From positions 43,959,339 to 44,023,338 of the forward strand of contig OZ024911.1 of assembly GCA_964017125.1 (NCBI GenBank): a DNA stretch of 64,000 nucleotides. Reading direction: 5' to 3'. A model generated the notes under the pieces. That model was not told where the DNA came from. It saw nothing but the letters and a program-made list of their open reading frames with translations, and ran no database searches. Of the stretch, positions 53,982 to 64,000 are shown piece after piece. Every line of letters begins with the position of its first letter. Position 1 is the first letter of the stretch. The position numbers and the translations under genes are program-made. Source of the DNA: Flabesymbios commensalis (taxonomy: Eukaryota; Annelida; Polychaeta; Terebellida; Flabelligeridae).

Positions 53982-54730
53982 TTAAGTTGTGCTGTTAGAA
54001 TAATACATTTGAGACACTGCAGCTGCAGTTTTGGAATTATTTTGGGACGGGGATTGCACTGTATATTGTACTTGGTAGATTATTCCAGAGTGGTTTAGTT
54101 CTTGGAAAAAACTGAATTTGAAGGATTCTGTATTAAATCTGTAGAAAAGGGAAGAATAACAATTTGTTGTGGTAACAGAATGTGTCGGCTTGGGGTAGGG
54201 AGATGGATTTTTTGCAACAGTATTATTTTTAATTTTACATAGCATGGTCAACCTCTGTACTGCAACTTGAGTATGCGGATCCCACCCAATAACACAGTAT
54301 TACAGGCGGGGATGTACCAGAGCTTTGTATTCCCTTGTCTTCAGATGTTACGTTTCATAAAGCCCAACATCTGGTTTGCCTTGTCTGTTATATGGTTGAT
54401 ATGTGCATTTCAATTATGATCAGATATTATGGAAACACCAAAGACTCTGTTGAGTGTTTGGTCATGCATGGTATAATTAAATACAATTGGGAGTCTTTTG
54501 TTGGTGACTGTCAGAACCTCACACTTACTCGGGTTAAAGTTAATTAGCCATAAATCTTACCATAATGCTAGTTGAGCTAGTTCATTCTGGAATATGCCCA
54601 GTCATCCACAGAAATTATTTCTTTACACACAAATGCATAATAACGTCATTTATGTATATCAAGAACAGTATTGACCCAAAGATAGAGCGTTGTGGGACAC
54701 CAGATGCACACAAATGACATAATATTATGT
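53982..54730 (-). pseudogene. Decayed LINE reverse transcriptase, 3' part
   Basis: The minus strand reads GVPQRSIFGSILFLIYINDV, the conserved box of LINE reverse transcriptases (usually GVPQGSILGPLLF). The stretch with YADD is missing. Then INFNPSKCEVLTVTNK, FNYTMHDQTLNRVFGVSI, HINHITDKANQMLGFMKRN and FKFSFFQEL follow, the palm-end, thumb and C-terminal blocks of Jockey/CR1-type elements. A few stops (after LALW, DHN and KRNI) show it is dead. It lies head to head with the relic at 51184-53280. Confidence 0.78.
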
Positions 54731-54759
54731 CTTGTGGTAATTAAACGACGTTGAGTAAA

Positions 54760-57700
54760 TAACCACACAAATATGGTGGGTTAAGTTAACCCATTTTTTA
54801 TATTGGGTCAAAGTAACCACATTCAGTGTGGTTACTTTGGCCCGACGTAAAACGTTGACAAAAAATCATACAGTATAATTATCTCTGTTTCAAGCACATG
54901 TTTTCGGAACAAATCCTGACCAAAAACCACCACTGGGCATGACAAATTCTTCCTTTAAGCGTAATTAACTTGCAGATATTTACACCATTTTGTAAACTTG
55001 ACGCAAATTTAATGTTATGCTCACCAGCAAAGTCACAGGACAAATCTCGAAAATGACACAGATTAAATTTAAAATGGCCACCACTTGAGCATAAACATAT
55101 TTTCCATATTATCATGATTGACTATCATATTTTTATTCCAATGTTCTGAGAAATATATATATATATGAGAAATATATATGGGCAAGGCACTCTTTATCCT
55201 CACATGATTCAATTGACTTAGGTGTAAATGACCAGCCTACCTGGTAGGGCAAAGATGGCAATGTGTATGATATGTTCAATGCACCAAAATAGCTACAGGA
55301 CTGTATGTTCTCCGTTGAGTTGAAATGGCACAAAAATGAACAGATCGAGAGACCAGAGGGTAAATTGTAAAATCAGCCGATATTGATGTCTTAATTCAGA
55401 CTTCATATCAGACTACGAATCTATACCTTGGCCTTTTACCTTTAGTTCCTTGGTGTTGAGGGCTAAATTACCAAATGTAATGTCCTATTTTTATATCAGT
55501 TGTACATGAATGTAGTTTATTTATACTGTATCTAGGCCATGGCCATGGTGGATTTACATTGGTTGGAGATATGTACATAATGTAACATTTTTGCAGAATA
55601 AAATGACCGCCAAATGAAAATTTTGAAAAATGATATTTTCCAAAAGATAAGCACGTTATGAATTGACATTACTCAACACTCATGATGCAAAATTTATTAA
55701 AGAACTAATATTGTTTACCCAAATGCACTGAAAACATTGAAGTCTATATCGTTGTCATCATGGCATATCTATGTCTGTCGTTCTGTTGTCCTCATCTCCT
55801 TTCTTTAGTGAGATCGACTCACACATTATTTTGGATTCTGTGGCGGTGTGATTTTATTGTAATGTTCTGACATCTTACACACATCATCATCCCACACAAT
55901 TAAATAGATATATATGTGGCACACCAAATACACTGATAATACTTAGCCATCACTTGGCTAAGTATTATCAAACGCGTGTGCAGGATTTTTCTTGATGGTA
56001 CGCAAACGTAATGCTGAAAAAAACATAAGCAATTAGATACGAAAATCGGCACGTGCTTTCATGTTATTAAGATTCTCTAAAATTTAAAAAAAAAAGTGAT
56101 ACAAAATGGGGTTTTTAATAGTGTACCGATATATATATACCATATAATCAGATACAGAATGAAAGTTTTATGTGGAAGAAAAATTTCAATATAAAAATCA
56201 CACTGTAATAAGAGCAGTTGGAAGATACGATGAAAAATTCGAATAATAGTCTTATAATTAAACATGTAATATGGTAGCTGAAGCCGCGTTACTAAAAAAA
56301 GTGTGTAAGAGTTGCACATATGTACATTATAATAACACCATATTCTATTTTATCATATTTTGCACTGTATGATATAATGTACTGTTCACTTTAATGACAT
56401 ATAAGTCTACATTGATTTTCCGACATTAAACTTGGGTTTGTATGACATAAATGAGCTCCAAATGCGGGCCTTATTCATATTTCTGCGACATTGAAACATA
56501 ACATTGCAATATATATAACTAAAATGGTGGCTGAATCATATGTCATAGAAATAAAACCTTCGATCGCCAATGGCTATAAATGTTTAAATCGTTTTTTATT
56601 AGCACTTCTCACAACAGGTTGTGGATGTGAAATATCTGGTTAAATAGTCCGAATGCCAAAGTTCAGGTCTCAATTTGTCCTACAATTATATTTGTCACAC
56701 TTGGAATATAGGCTAATATTATATGTCGCTCATTGTCATAATAATAGGCACGATGAGTGTTTATAATTGTGGACAAAATTATTTTATACTAAATTTGTGT
56801 GGTAACTTTATAGGGGCCTATATATGAGGCACATAACTATTGTAAACCAAAAATAAAGGTCTAAGATATAATATAAAAACCATCGACTAATTACCTGTGA
56901 TTGTTGCCGGTAATGTTTTCTTTACAATCATGGAATTGACACCGCTGTCGAACAAACACGAGATGTTGAGCTAATGTTTCATTTACCACGCTGGCTCAAC
57001 ATTATATCAACATTCCCGAAACACATGCCTTGAAATGTTATGGTACGCACTTGCGTACCTTGCGAATGCCTGCAGGCGCGCTTGGTTATTATTGTTATCC
57101 CCTTGACATTTGTCTGTCCGTAGGTCTGTCTGTTATCATTCCCTTTCTTCAGTGCGATCGATTCACACATTATTATTGAAAAGCGCAGAGAAGTCACAAT
57201 TTTAAGTATCTTTGATAGCCATGGCCTTCCTGTTTCACAATAAACTCAAAGAATCAAATAAAAATATATTAACGTTGTGCTAACGTTGTAGCGACGCTGT
57301 AATACAATGTTGTGACCATCATCACCATCATCATCATCACTATCATCATTATTATTAAAATTTAAGTTTCAAATGAACCACAAAATTGGACTCAAATATT
57401 ATTGCAAATCAGAATATGGGGCATATTGTTGGAGAAAAATAAATTACGATTATCATAAAAAACGTCACACAATTTAAATTTTAGGTGAAACACAAAATAG
57501 TAGTCATTATATATATTATCAAAATAGTATAATTTTTAAATATTCAAATAACCTATAATCTATCATGCAGGCGTTGTGTAGTTGAAGCACAAATCATAAT
57601 AAAAGTACTACTCCTTGCGACAGGGAATTTCCTGAGCATGACGGAGAAATTTCCAACTAATAACTTGGTTAATCATCCACACCATGCAGGGAATCGATCA
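54760..57700. other. Intergenic, no gene seen
   Basis: AT-rich. It contains a short TA run near 55150, two related phrases with GTCTGTC and GAGATCGACTCACACATTAT near 55760-55830 and 57105-57175, and one decayed foldback at 56945. Confidence 0.5.
56945..57025. repeat. CCCAGCA-type foldback, decayed
   Basis: AACAAACACGAGATGTTGAG on the left, centre CACGCTGGCTCAACATT, right arm ATCAACATTCCCGAAACAC. Other worn fragments of the family lie near 3742, 14210, 34140, 35310, 36230 and 58483. Confidence 0.5.
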
Positions 57701-57984
57701 CCCGGTGCTGAGAAACTATGCAGTGAATCACCCGATTGATAGTGACATCAAGGACATGGAAAAGGCTGTGTGAGAAAACGAGCCTACTCACACACCAGAC
57801 AAAAAATTTTTTACGGTATCGGCCTTGTTTGATGATTTTCATTTGCACAATAACCTGCTATGTCCATGTTCAGCGCGGTACAACACTAGTTATCACATCC
57901 AAGTTATTGTTGTCACTGGGCCTACTCTGCTTCTCAGAGCCACACTACGCGGCGCGACCGAGCTTCGTAAATGTTATCCAAGGA

Positions 57985-58310
57985 AAGGGCGGGGGCCCTG
58001 GTGCAGTGTTTAAAGATGCCTGTTTGGAAAGTCGGAGATCGCGTGTTCGAACCCCACTCGATGTGGCCTTAAAAGTTTCAAAGGAATAAAATGTTCCTTT
58101 CCCGCTCACTCGTAAATATTCAATATTGTGGAGAGCCTCCGTGACCGAGAGGTAGTGTGCTCGGCCTCAGATTGCCAGGGATCGAATCTCAAATCCTGTG
58201 TCTGGAGCGCAGTGTCATCTCAATCATCTCAGCATCCTCAGGAGCCAAGTTTACCTATATGTGCACAAAAGTGGCCTAAAACCTGATTCATTTATATTCA
58301 TTTTCATTAC
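57985..58310 (+). mobile_element. tRNA-derived SINE with two tRNA-like heads
   Basis: The first head has box A-like TGGTGCAGTGT at 57999 and box B-like GTGTTCGAACC at 58043. The second has GTGACCGAGAGGTAGTGTG at 58141 (box A, Ser/Leu-tRNA-like) and GGGATCGAATCTC at 58178 (box B). After that an unrelated body and a tail of TTCAT-like units near 58285-58310. Pol III promoter spacing is plausible for both. Neither folds into a complete tRNA with matched acceptor stem by eye. Confidence 0.6.
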
Positions 58311-58773
58311 CATCAAGGAAAATAACAGACTTAGTTCTATTTTCCTTGTTACCACCCAGAATTACTGAAGCGTAGAAGAACAAACTACAATTAAAACTAC
58401 ACAGAACCGGAACAGCCAAAATATAATTTGCAAGTCACCAATAGCAACGTATTCTTAAAATACAAAGGAAGCTTACGACCACTATCCCAGCAAGCATGAG
58501 ACGTTGGCCCAAGGATGGCCTACATAGCACAGGAGTATGCGTAATAAGAGATAGACACAGACTGGCAGACAGAAATAAATTAAGTCTGACTTAATTATTC
58601 GTCATGAATATGGCCTACCTGGTATATCTAATGGCCAATTTCTACAACCGTCCGTACCAAATTTATTAAAAAAAACCAACGTTCTATAGATTGCCTTGTA
58701 TTACACAACATAAGGGCCGTTCTATGCTGATAGATATAACACGTTAAAAAATATGAGATTTCATATGCTGGTT

Positions 58774-58800
58774 CAATAGACAATAGACAATAGACAATAA
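58774..58800 (-). repeat. LINE 3' terminal TCTATTG repeat
   Basis: Three to four units of TCTATTG (minus strand) close the LINE, just past its AATAAA. Confidence 0.85.
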
Positions 58801-58924
58801 TTTATTCAAACTCTGGCCGGGGTGGCATGGAGTGTAATATATATGAAATTAAACAATACATCTTTTATACACATAATTATAAAGATTATAAACAATAACA
58901 GAAAAAATACAATGTAAGCAGCGA

Positions 58925-61900
58925 TCAAATGTAAAGATCAAAAATATTGAAAGATTCTTTTAAATATTTAACTAATTTTTTAATCACATTTGGATTTTGA
59001 CTTGACATAATGTTTTTAAACTTTAAAACGTTTGGTCGTTGGTGACAATATTTGGGTAGAAATTGGTTTCTTACTTCAGACAAGATTGAACATTCTAAAA
59101 CAAAATGAAATTCATCACATAGTGTGTTGTTATTACAAAAAATACATATTCTATTGATTCTTGGTGTGTTTGTGTAACGTCCGACTTCAATAGGTAGCTT
59201 GTGGTTACAGGTTCTAAATTTACAAAATGTTTTTCTTTCGTACAATGGTAAAAAACAAAGATAATTTTCGAATTTAAATTCCGTCTTAAAAATACGATAC
59301 AAAGTACATTTACTAGATTCGTTTATCTCATTTCGCCATTGTTGTTCGTATTGGTCTTCTAATCGTTGTTTGATGACCATATGAAAATTAGAAAGATGAC
59401 CACTGTTGTTTTGAGGCATTACAAACATATTGGAAAAACCAGTATGGTCTAGTATATGTTTAATAGTGTCTAGCCATTTAGAGGATAATGTCCTATTATC
59501 GGAGTAGTGACAAAGTAAATTATAAAAGCGGCTTGACAACTTGTTCTCGTCGTCTGACACTAACTTACACCAAAAAGAAATCATTCGAGTTTTAATATAT
59601 ACAGAAAGTGGAAAGCGCCCAGTCTCTCCGTAAACCATACAACTAGGTGTTGACTGTTTGAGACCTAATACATACTTTAAATATTTGAGGTAAAGTCTAT
59701 CTAAAATTAAAACGTTTTCATATCCCCAAACTTCACAGCCATACAACAGAATTGGCAAAATCAATGAATCAAACAGTTCTAGCTGTAAGTCAATGGGTAG
59801 ATCGAGCTCTTTTGATTTCTTCAATAATGCAAACATAGCTTTTCTAGATTGCACTACTAGGTGTGTTTTGTGACGAACAAACGAACCATTGTAATTAAAA
59901 AATACACCTAGATACTTAAATGAATCAACAATTGATATATTTTTCCCGTTCAGTTTAAAGTTAAAATTACCTCTGTATCTAGCCTTTGAAAAAATGACAA
60001 TTTCTGTTTTTTCTGTATTTATACTTAATTTCCAACATTTGCAATATTCTGCCAAACAATTTAGTGATTTTTGTAAGCCTTCAGGAGTTTCAGAAAAAAT
60101 AACTGTATCATCTGCATATAATAATATTTGTATTTTTAGATAGTTGTCAAACACATTATCGGACAAGGAGAGGTTTTTAACATTATTGTATTTTAAGAAT
60201 GACTCTAAATCATTTAGGTACAAAGCAAATAACAGCGGCGATAGGCTTTCCCCTTGTCTAACACCGGTGTAACAGTTGAAATATGCTGATTTATTATTGT
60301 TTAATTGTACACAAGATTTAACATTATCATATATATTTCTAACAACATTGAAAAGCTTTCCGGTAATGCCAAATGAAATTAATTTTATCCATAAACCTGA
60401 CCGCCAAACGGTATCGAATGCTTTTTTAAAATCGATAAAGGCACAGTAAAGTTTTTTCTTTTTGCTAAAGAAAATATCAATTAGGGATTTTAGTGAGAAA
60501 ACATGGTTTAAAGTTGAATAACCTTTTCTAAATCCAGTTTGATTTTCTAGTAAAATGTTATTTAAATTTAAAAAATTATTTAACCGCAGGTTAATTATTG
60601 TTGTGAAAAATTTCCCAAAGCAACTTAACAAACTTATTCCTCTATAATTTCCGGGGTCATTAGTGTCTCCTTTCTTTTTGTAAATAGGGATAATATTTCC
60701 CAATGTCCAGTCTTGCGGGATATTTCCCGTTTCTAAGACATAGTTAAAAAGACATTTGAAAACGGGGAGCAAAAGCCCTATAGTGGAACGAATATATTCG
60801 TTTATGACTCTATCATCACCACATGCTTTATTGTTTTTTAAAGATTTTACAGCTTGTAATATTTCTTCTTCTGATATTTCTTTATCTAACTCAAGAACAG
60901 AACGCGTGTTGTTATTAATTTGCATTTCAGGGTATGTGGATTCTTCATTAAGAAATTTAAAATGTTCATAAAAGGAATTTATATCTGGTACATTTTTACT
61001 AGCTTTTTTATTTTTTGAATTCAAGAGATTCCAATAATGTTTAGGATTTGAAGATTTTAATCCTCTTAGTTTTTGTTCAAAAATTTTCTGCATTTCTTTT
61101 CTAGCTTTCCGCATTTCTAATTTATACTTTTTACTACACTCTTTCATATTCTGAAAGTTTTGTGTCGTTTTAGACCTTCTATAAAAGTTTTTACTATTAA
61201 CATATGTGACTCTCTGTTGTTTACATTTGTCGTTAAACCAACGTTTCTGTTTGGAATTTTTATTCACGTAGCTCTTCTTGACTTTAAAAGTCTTAGACGC
61301 ACTGTTTTCCCATAAAGAGGAAATATCTGTAACGATCTCATTAACATTTACATCGACAGAATTAAATTTTTTTAATATTGCTTCTATTTTTAAATTATCA
61401 ATAGCTTCAATAAATTGTTTTTTTTTACAGTTATCCCATATGTACATATTCTCATTGTTATCTTTGGTGTCTGTAAAAGGATTTTCAGATATAAACTGTG
61501 GAACTACATTATACAGGTGTCTGGCTTTTAATTCGAAATGGGTCCCACGGTGTATATCCGAAAATAAAGGATCAAAGTCTAATATGTTGAATTTTGAGCA
61601 ATTAGAAAGAAGGTATGGTGAGCCAATACAATAGTCAATAACGCTATTCTTAGTTGTTGTAAATTCGCCTGTTAAATTGTCAGAGCCTATTCGACCATTA
61701 AACATATATATGGACGATGATTTGCAAAAATCTAGTAACCGATTACCATAATTATTACAATTTTTGTCTAAGGATGCTCGCGTTTCTGGAATAGAAAATG
61801 ATGCTAAAGTATCTCCGTTCAATACGGGATTATCAGTGTCAACGGATATATCATTAGGATACATAAAATCTACATATGAAACATCTGACTGATTTGCAGT

Positions 61901-62443
61901 CCTTGAGTTGAAATCACCCATTAATAAAACATAGTATTTGTTATCGGGATTTATATAAACCAGATCCAAAGACAAATCGTCAAATAAACCAACATCACTG
62001 TACTTGGAGCCTTCGGGTGGTATATAAACAGCTCCACATAACACATCCTTATCATAACCAAATATACTCTTACTGATTAAAAACCATAAACAAGCTGGGT
62101 TTTCTGATGGACACAATTTCGTTTTGTCTTTGAATATGGCACGCGCAAATATTGCTATTCCGCCTGAACGGTGAACAGGTAATTTTTGTCTATTTTTATA
62201 TAACATGAAATACCCAAGTTTATCTAACTTGTCGGATAATACTTCCGTATCAATATCGTCACATTTTGTTTCTGTCAGTACCACAAAATCATATTTCAGT
62301 AAATTATCTTCAAAGTCGGGAGTATGGAATTTAGAGTTCAATCCACATATATTAATGACATAAAACTTAATGTCATCAGGTGGTGGGTGTTCTGTACAGA
62401 CTTGTGGTGCACAATTGGGTTTGTGCTGTACCCCTGGCCTGTC
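58925..62443 (-). CDS. LINE ORF2: endonuclease and reverse transcriptase
   Basis: 1172 open codons from the ORF1 TAG to TGA at 58925. It nicks target DNA and primes reverse transcription there. The APE-type endonuclease begins FYVINICGLNSK and goes on with LTETKCDD, SGGIAIFAR, LLMGDFNSRT, SVIDYCIGS and SDIHRG, so Asn, Glu, Asp and His positions are filled. The reverse transcriptase shows NYRGISLLSCFGK, QTGFRKGYST, AFIDFKKAFDTVW, GVRQGESLSPLLF, the catalytic YADD, and FKYLGVFF. The C-terminus has a Cys/His cluster CIFC...C...HFVLEC. The first in-frame ATG is at 62206, inside the endonuclease after Asn and Glu, so start from it would not give an active enzyme; translation from upstream or as an ORF1 fusion is more likely. 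No frame breaks. Confidence 0.92.
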   Translation of the reverse strand, partial: DRPGVQHKPNCAPQVCTEHPPPDDIKFYVINICGLNSKFHTPDFEDNLLKYDFVVLTETKCDDIDTEVLSDKLDKLGYFMLYKNRQKLPVHRSGGIAIFARAIFKDKTKLCPSENPACLWFLISKSIFGYDKDVLCGAVYIPPEGSKYSDVGLFDDLSLDLVYINPDNKYYVLLMGDFNSRTANQSDVSYVDFMYPNDISVDTDNPVLNGDTLASFSIPETRASLDKNCNNYGNRLLDFCKSSSIYMFNGRIGSDNLTGEFTTTKNSVIDYCIGSPYLLSNCSKFNILDFDPLFSDIHRGTHFELKARHLYNVVPQFISENPFTDTKDNNENMYIWDNCKKKQFIEAIDNLKIEAILKKFNSVDVNVNEIVTDISSLWENSASKTFKVKKSYVNKNSKQKRWFNDKCKQQRVTYVNSKNFYRRSKTTQNFQNMKECSKKYKLEMRKARKEMQKIFEQKLRGLKSSNPKHYWNLLNSKNKKASKNVPDINSFYEHFKFLNEESTYPEMQINNNTRSVLELDKEISEEEILQAVKSLKNNKACGDDRVINEYIRSTIGLLLPVFKCLFNYVLETGNIPQDWTLGNIIPIYKKKGDTNDPGNYRGISLLSCFGKFFTTIINLRLNNFLNLNNILLENQTGFRKGYSTLNHVFSLKSLIDIFFSKKKKLYCAFIDFKKAFDTVWRSGLWIKLISFGITGKLFNVVRNIYDNVKSCVQLNNNKSAYFNCYTGVRQGESLSPLLFALYLNDLESFLKYNNVKNLSLSDNVFDNYLKIQILLYADDTVIFSETPEGLQKSLNCLAEYCKCWKLSINTEKTEIVIFSKARYRGNFNFKLNGKNISIVDSFKYLGVFFNYNGSFVRHKTHLVVQSRKAMFALLKKSKELDLPIDLQLELFDSLILPILLYGCEVWGYENVLILDRLYLKYLKYVLGLKQSTPSCMVYGETGRFPLSVYIKTRMISFWCKLVSDDENKLSSRFYNLLCHYSDNRTLSSKWLDTIKHILDHTGFSNMFVMPQNNSGHLSNFHMVIKQRLEDQYEQQWRNEINESSKCTLYRIFKTEFKFENYLCFLPLYERKTFCKFRTCNHKLPIEVGRYTNTPRINRICIFCNNNTLCDEFHFVLECSILSEVRNQFLPKYCHQRPNVLKFKNIMSSQNPNVIKKLVKYLKESFNIFDLYI
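62409..62426 (-). promoter_or_regulatory. Hairpin after the ORF1 stop codon
   Basis: In the LINE RNA, GCACAA and UUGUGC pair perfectly around the loop ACCCAA, beginning 18 nt after the UAG. A structure just behind a stop can favour readthrough or reinitiation; with only six pairs this is weak support. Confidence 0.35.
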
Positions 62444-63580
62444 CTAGGCTGTTAATAAGAAATTGTCCAAGCCAAAGTCTTTATAGTTGACCGAATTTTC
62501 GCCCAGCTTAAATAGGTCATCAACCGTTTCTATGGTAACGGGATAACCCCTTTCAGTCTGTGATTTCAAAAAACATAAAATCCTACCATCAGAGGTGGTG
62601 GCCTTCTCAACATTAGCATGTTTCCTGGCAAATGCGAATAGGCGTGCACGCAGCCCTGTTAGGTCCTCATTAACATAAACACGATCGTAGGGTTCTTTAC
62701 CTGCTAGGTTTTTCTTGTTCTTAAGAACTTTGGTCTTAATGTTTCTGCTCACGAACTTGCAGAGCACCGGCCTGTTGGCTACTGGTCTCCCATTCCGCCT
62801 TTTCGCTCCAATACGGTGGCACACAGAGATGTCACTGGCTGCTATGTCTCCCACTCCTGTATCCCGACAGAGTGTCAGAAGCTTTTCTGTCAGTTCTTCA
62901 TTTGTCTCACCCTCATTCTCTATTAATCCATGAATTCTCAGTGTCTCGCGTCGGGAATATTGTTCGAGTGCATCGTTTTCATATTTTAAAAGTAGCTGCT
63001 GTCTTTGCACTTTTTCTGTAATTTTATTAACAGATTGCTTGGCCTTTTCTTCTATTTTCTCCTCTATACTATTAAGGAAGCCTGCCATGGCAGCCTGTAT
63101 AGCCGTAGTGATAGCTGTGGTGAGCGCGGGCATCAGGCTGTTCACAATGCTTGTTGTGAGTTGATGGTGAGCTGTGTCAGGCACGGGTGTGCACGTGCCA
63201 CTATTATTCGGATGGTTTGCTCGATTTTTCTCCTGTTTCTTGGCAGAATTATGGATTTGCTGAGCTGTGAATAATGATGGTGGTGGCGGTACTCCAAACC
63301 CGAATGCCTGTCCGGTACTAGATCCCTCACCAGCGTTATTTTCGTTAGAAACTGGCTGAGCTGGGTTGGGCCTGCCTAAAGCTTGAGTGACAGTGTCGGC
63401 GATAAGTTTGCTTAATTTCTCATTGTCCATTGTAAAAGTTTCTTCTTGATTTGCTTCAGGATAAGGTGACAGTAAATCAAACCTGGCCGATTTAGTTGGT
63501 TGATTTGGAGATTGGGACTGGTTACTAGAGTTACTGCCAGCCCGTTGACGTTTATTTGGTCTGCCTTTACGACGCGTCAT
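62444..63580 (-). CDS. LINE ORF1 protein (RNA-binding, L1-ORF1p-like)
   Basis: 378 residues from ATG to TAG. It presumably coats LINE RNA as an oligomer and acts as chaperone during retrotransposition. The first 50 or so residues are basic and Ser/Asn/Pro-rich (MTRRKGRPNKRQRAG). About residues 130-200 hold a hydrophobic stretch of alanines and threonines and then a Lys/Glu-rich helix likely to be a coiled coil (EEKIEEKAKQSVNKITEKVQ). From about residue 205 it resembles the L1 ORF1 RNA-binding core: YSRRETLRIHGL, SDISVCHRIG, RPVLCKFVSRNIKTKVLKN, VYVNEDLTGLRARLF. No CCHC knuckle seen. Its TAG stop is in frame with ORF2, so a fusion by readthrough is possible. Confidence 0.85.
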   Translation of the reverse strand: MTRRKGRPNKRQRAGSNSSNQSQSPNQPTKSARFDLLSPYPEANQEETFTMDNEKLSKLIADTVTQALGRPNPAQPVSNENNAGEGSSTGQAFGFGVPPPPSLFTAQQIHNSAKKQEKNRANHPNNSGTCTPVPDTAHHQLTTSIVNSLMPALTTAITTAIQAAMAGFLNSIEEKIEEKAKQSVNKITEKVQRQQLLLKYENDALEQYSRRETLRIHGLIENEGETNEELTEKLLTLCRDTGVGDIAASDISVCHRIGAKRRNGRPVANRPVLCKFVSRNIKTKVLKNKKNLAGKEPYDRVYVNEDLTGLRARLFAFARKHANVEKATTSDGRILCFLKSQTERGYPVTIETVDDLFKLGENSVNYKDFGLDNFLLTA

Positions 63581-63600
63581 TTGCTCTCACAATATACCAG

Positions 63601-64000
63601 TCTGTGTGTATCACACCCCGTGGATCAGGGTTAATCCTTTGTTCATGTAGAAGCATATGGCGATATCAGGAGAAAATAGCAGTGTTCAAATACAAAACCT
63701 CAAATAAAACACACATTTTGACGAACATTAAATCAACTCTGTAACATATTGTTTCCTTATAGTGTTGAAATTGAAATAGTTCACTTGGTGTGCGAATTCA
63801 CATACGTATAACCATTTAAAATATACTTTTTCTTCAGGCTGTGGAAACACACGTCTGACCTCTCTCGAAGTTCAACTCACATCAGTCTCGGGGTAAGTTG
63901 GTATAGCAATATTTTCATTAGTTAGGGCCTATGCCGTGGGCCTATATGTTTTCTTTAATATTAGTAATCGAGTCTGCAAGTGAATTGTACGGTTTGTCAG
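63601..64000. other. LINE 5' UTR or flank
   Basis: No ORF or clear boundary. The LINE's 5' end must lie within or beyond this stretch. Confidence 0.4.

Larger units (their letters stand above)
58774..63600 (-). mobile_element. Full-length two-ORF LINE (CR1/L2-like group)
   Basis: ORF1 (62444-63580) and ORF2 (58925-62443) are open throughout apart from one TAG between them. The 3' UTR is about 125 bases and the element ends in TCTATTG units (58774-58800) instead of poly(A), preceded by AATAAA. Short tandem repeats at the 3' end are typical of CR1/L2-type LINEs. No target duplication was found; the 5' end is uncertain and may lie up to about 63.9 kb. Long intact frames beside the decayed LINEs nearby argue for a recent insertion. 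Confidence 0.9.

Noticed and set aside
57999-58190. Functional tRNA genes
   Set aside because: Box A and B are recognisable, but acceptor and anticodon stems do not pair properly by eye. They fit SINE heads better.
60756-61634. Plus-strand open frames inside the LINE
   Set aside because: They are antisense shadows of ORF2.

Overview
The window is AT-rich, intron-bearing animal DNA. It holds the 3' half of a nicotinamide phosphoribosyltransferase gene (NAMPT, + strand, 661-5285), a complete eight-exon proteasome alpha-5 gene (PSMA5, - strand, 21248-39744) and a full-length two-ORF LINE (- strand, 58774 to about 63.6 kb). Drosophila and C. elegans lack NAMPT, and the repeats (tandem-array elements, foldbacks, TA-flanked MITEs) are of the kind common in marine invertebrates. 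A lophotrochozoan such as a mollusc, or an invertebrate deuterostome, is my best guess. The sequence alone does not settle the species.

Layout. 1-5.8 kb: last five coding exons of NAMPT, with foldback repeats close to its splice donors. 5.8-21 kb: intergenic, filled with hairpins, a minisatellite, elements carrying 144-bp tandem units and a long foldback. 21.2-39.8 kb: PSMA5, whose introns carry several tandem-array elements, a pogo-like element about 3 kb long and duplicated blocks. 40-58 kb: no host gene found; it holds a TA microsatellite, a near-identical 255-bp duplication, a pogo-like element, four or more MITEs, two decayed LINE fragments (one split by a satellite) and a tRNA-derived SINE. 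58.8-63.6 kb: the LINE.

The two host genes work separately: NAD salvage (NAMPT) and the 20S proteasome outer ring (PSMA5). Exon phases of both close exactly: 281 residues plus stop for the NAMPT part, 241 plus stop for PSMA5, the length of human PSMA5. Everything else I can name is repeat or transposon.

Main observations: (1) a foldback family ending CCCAGCAAACACAA, about 20 copies or remnants in 64 kb; (2) a LINE whose ORF1 and ORF2 share one frame, separated by a single TAG, with no ATG upstream of the endonuclease core and a small hairpin just after the stop; (3) several unrelated tandem arrays that each carry a GGCGGCCAT-type motif; (4) a relic of a duplicated PSMA5 exon 5; (5) nested insertions that give a relative order of events; (6) strong excess of the palindrome TAGGCCTA.
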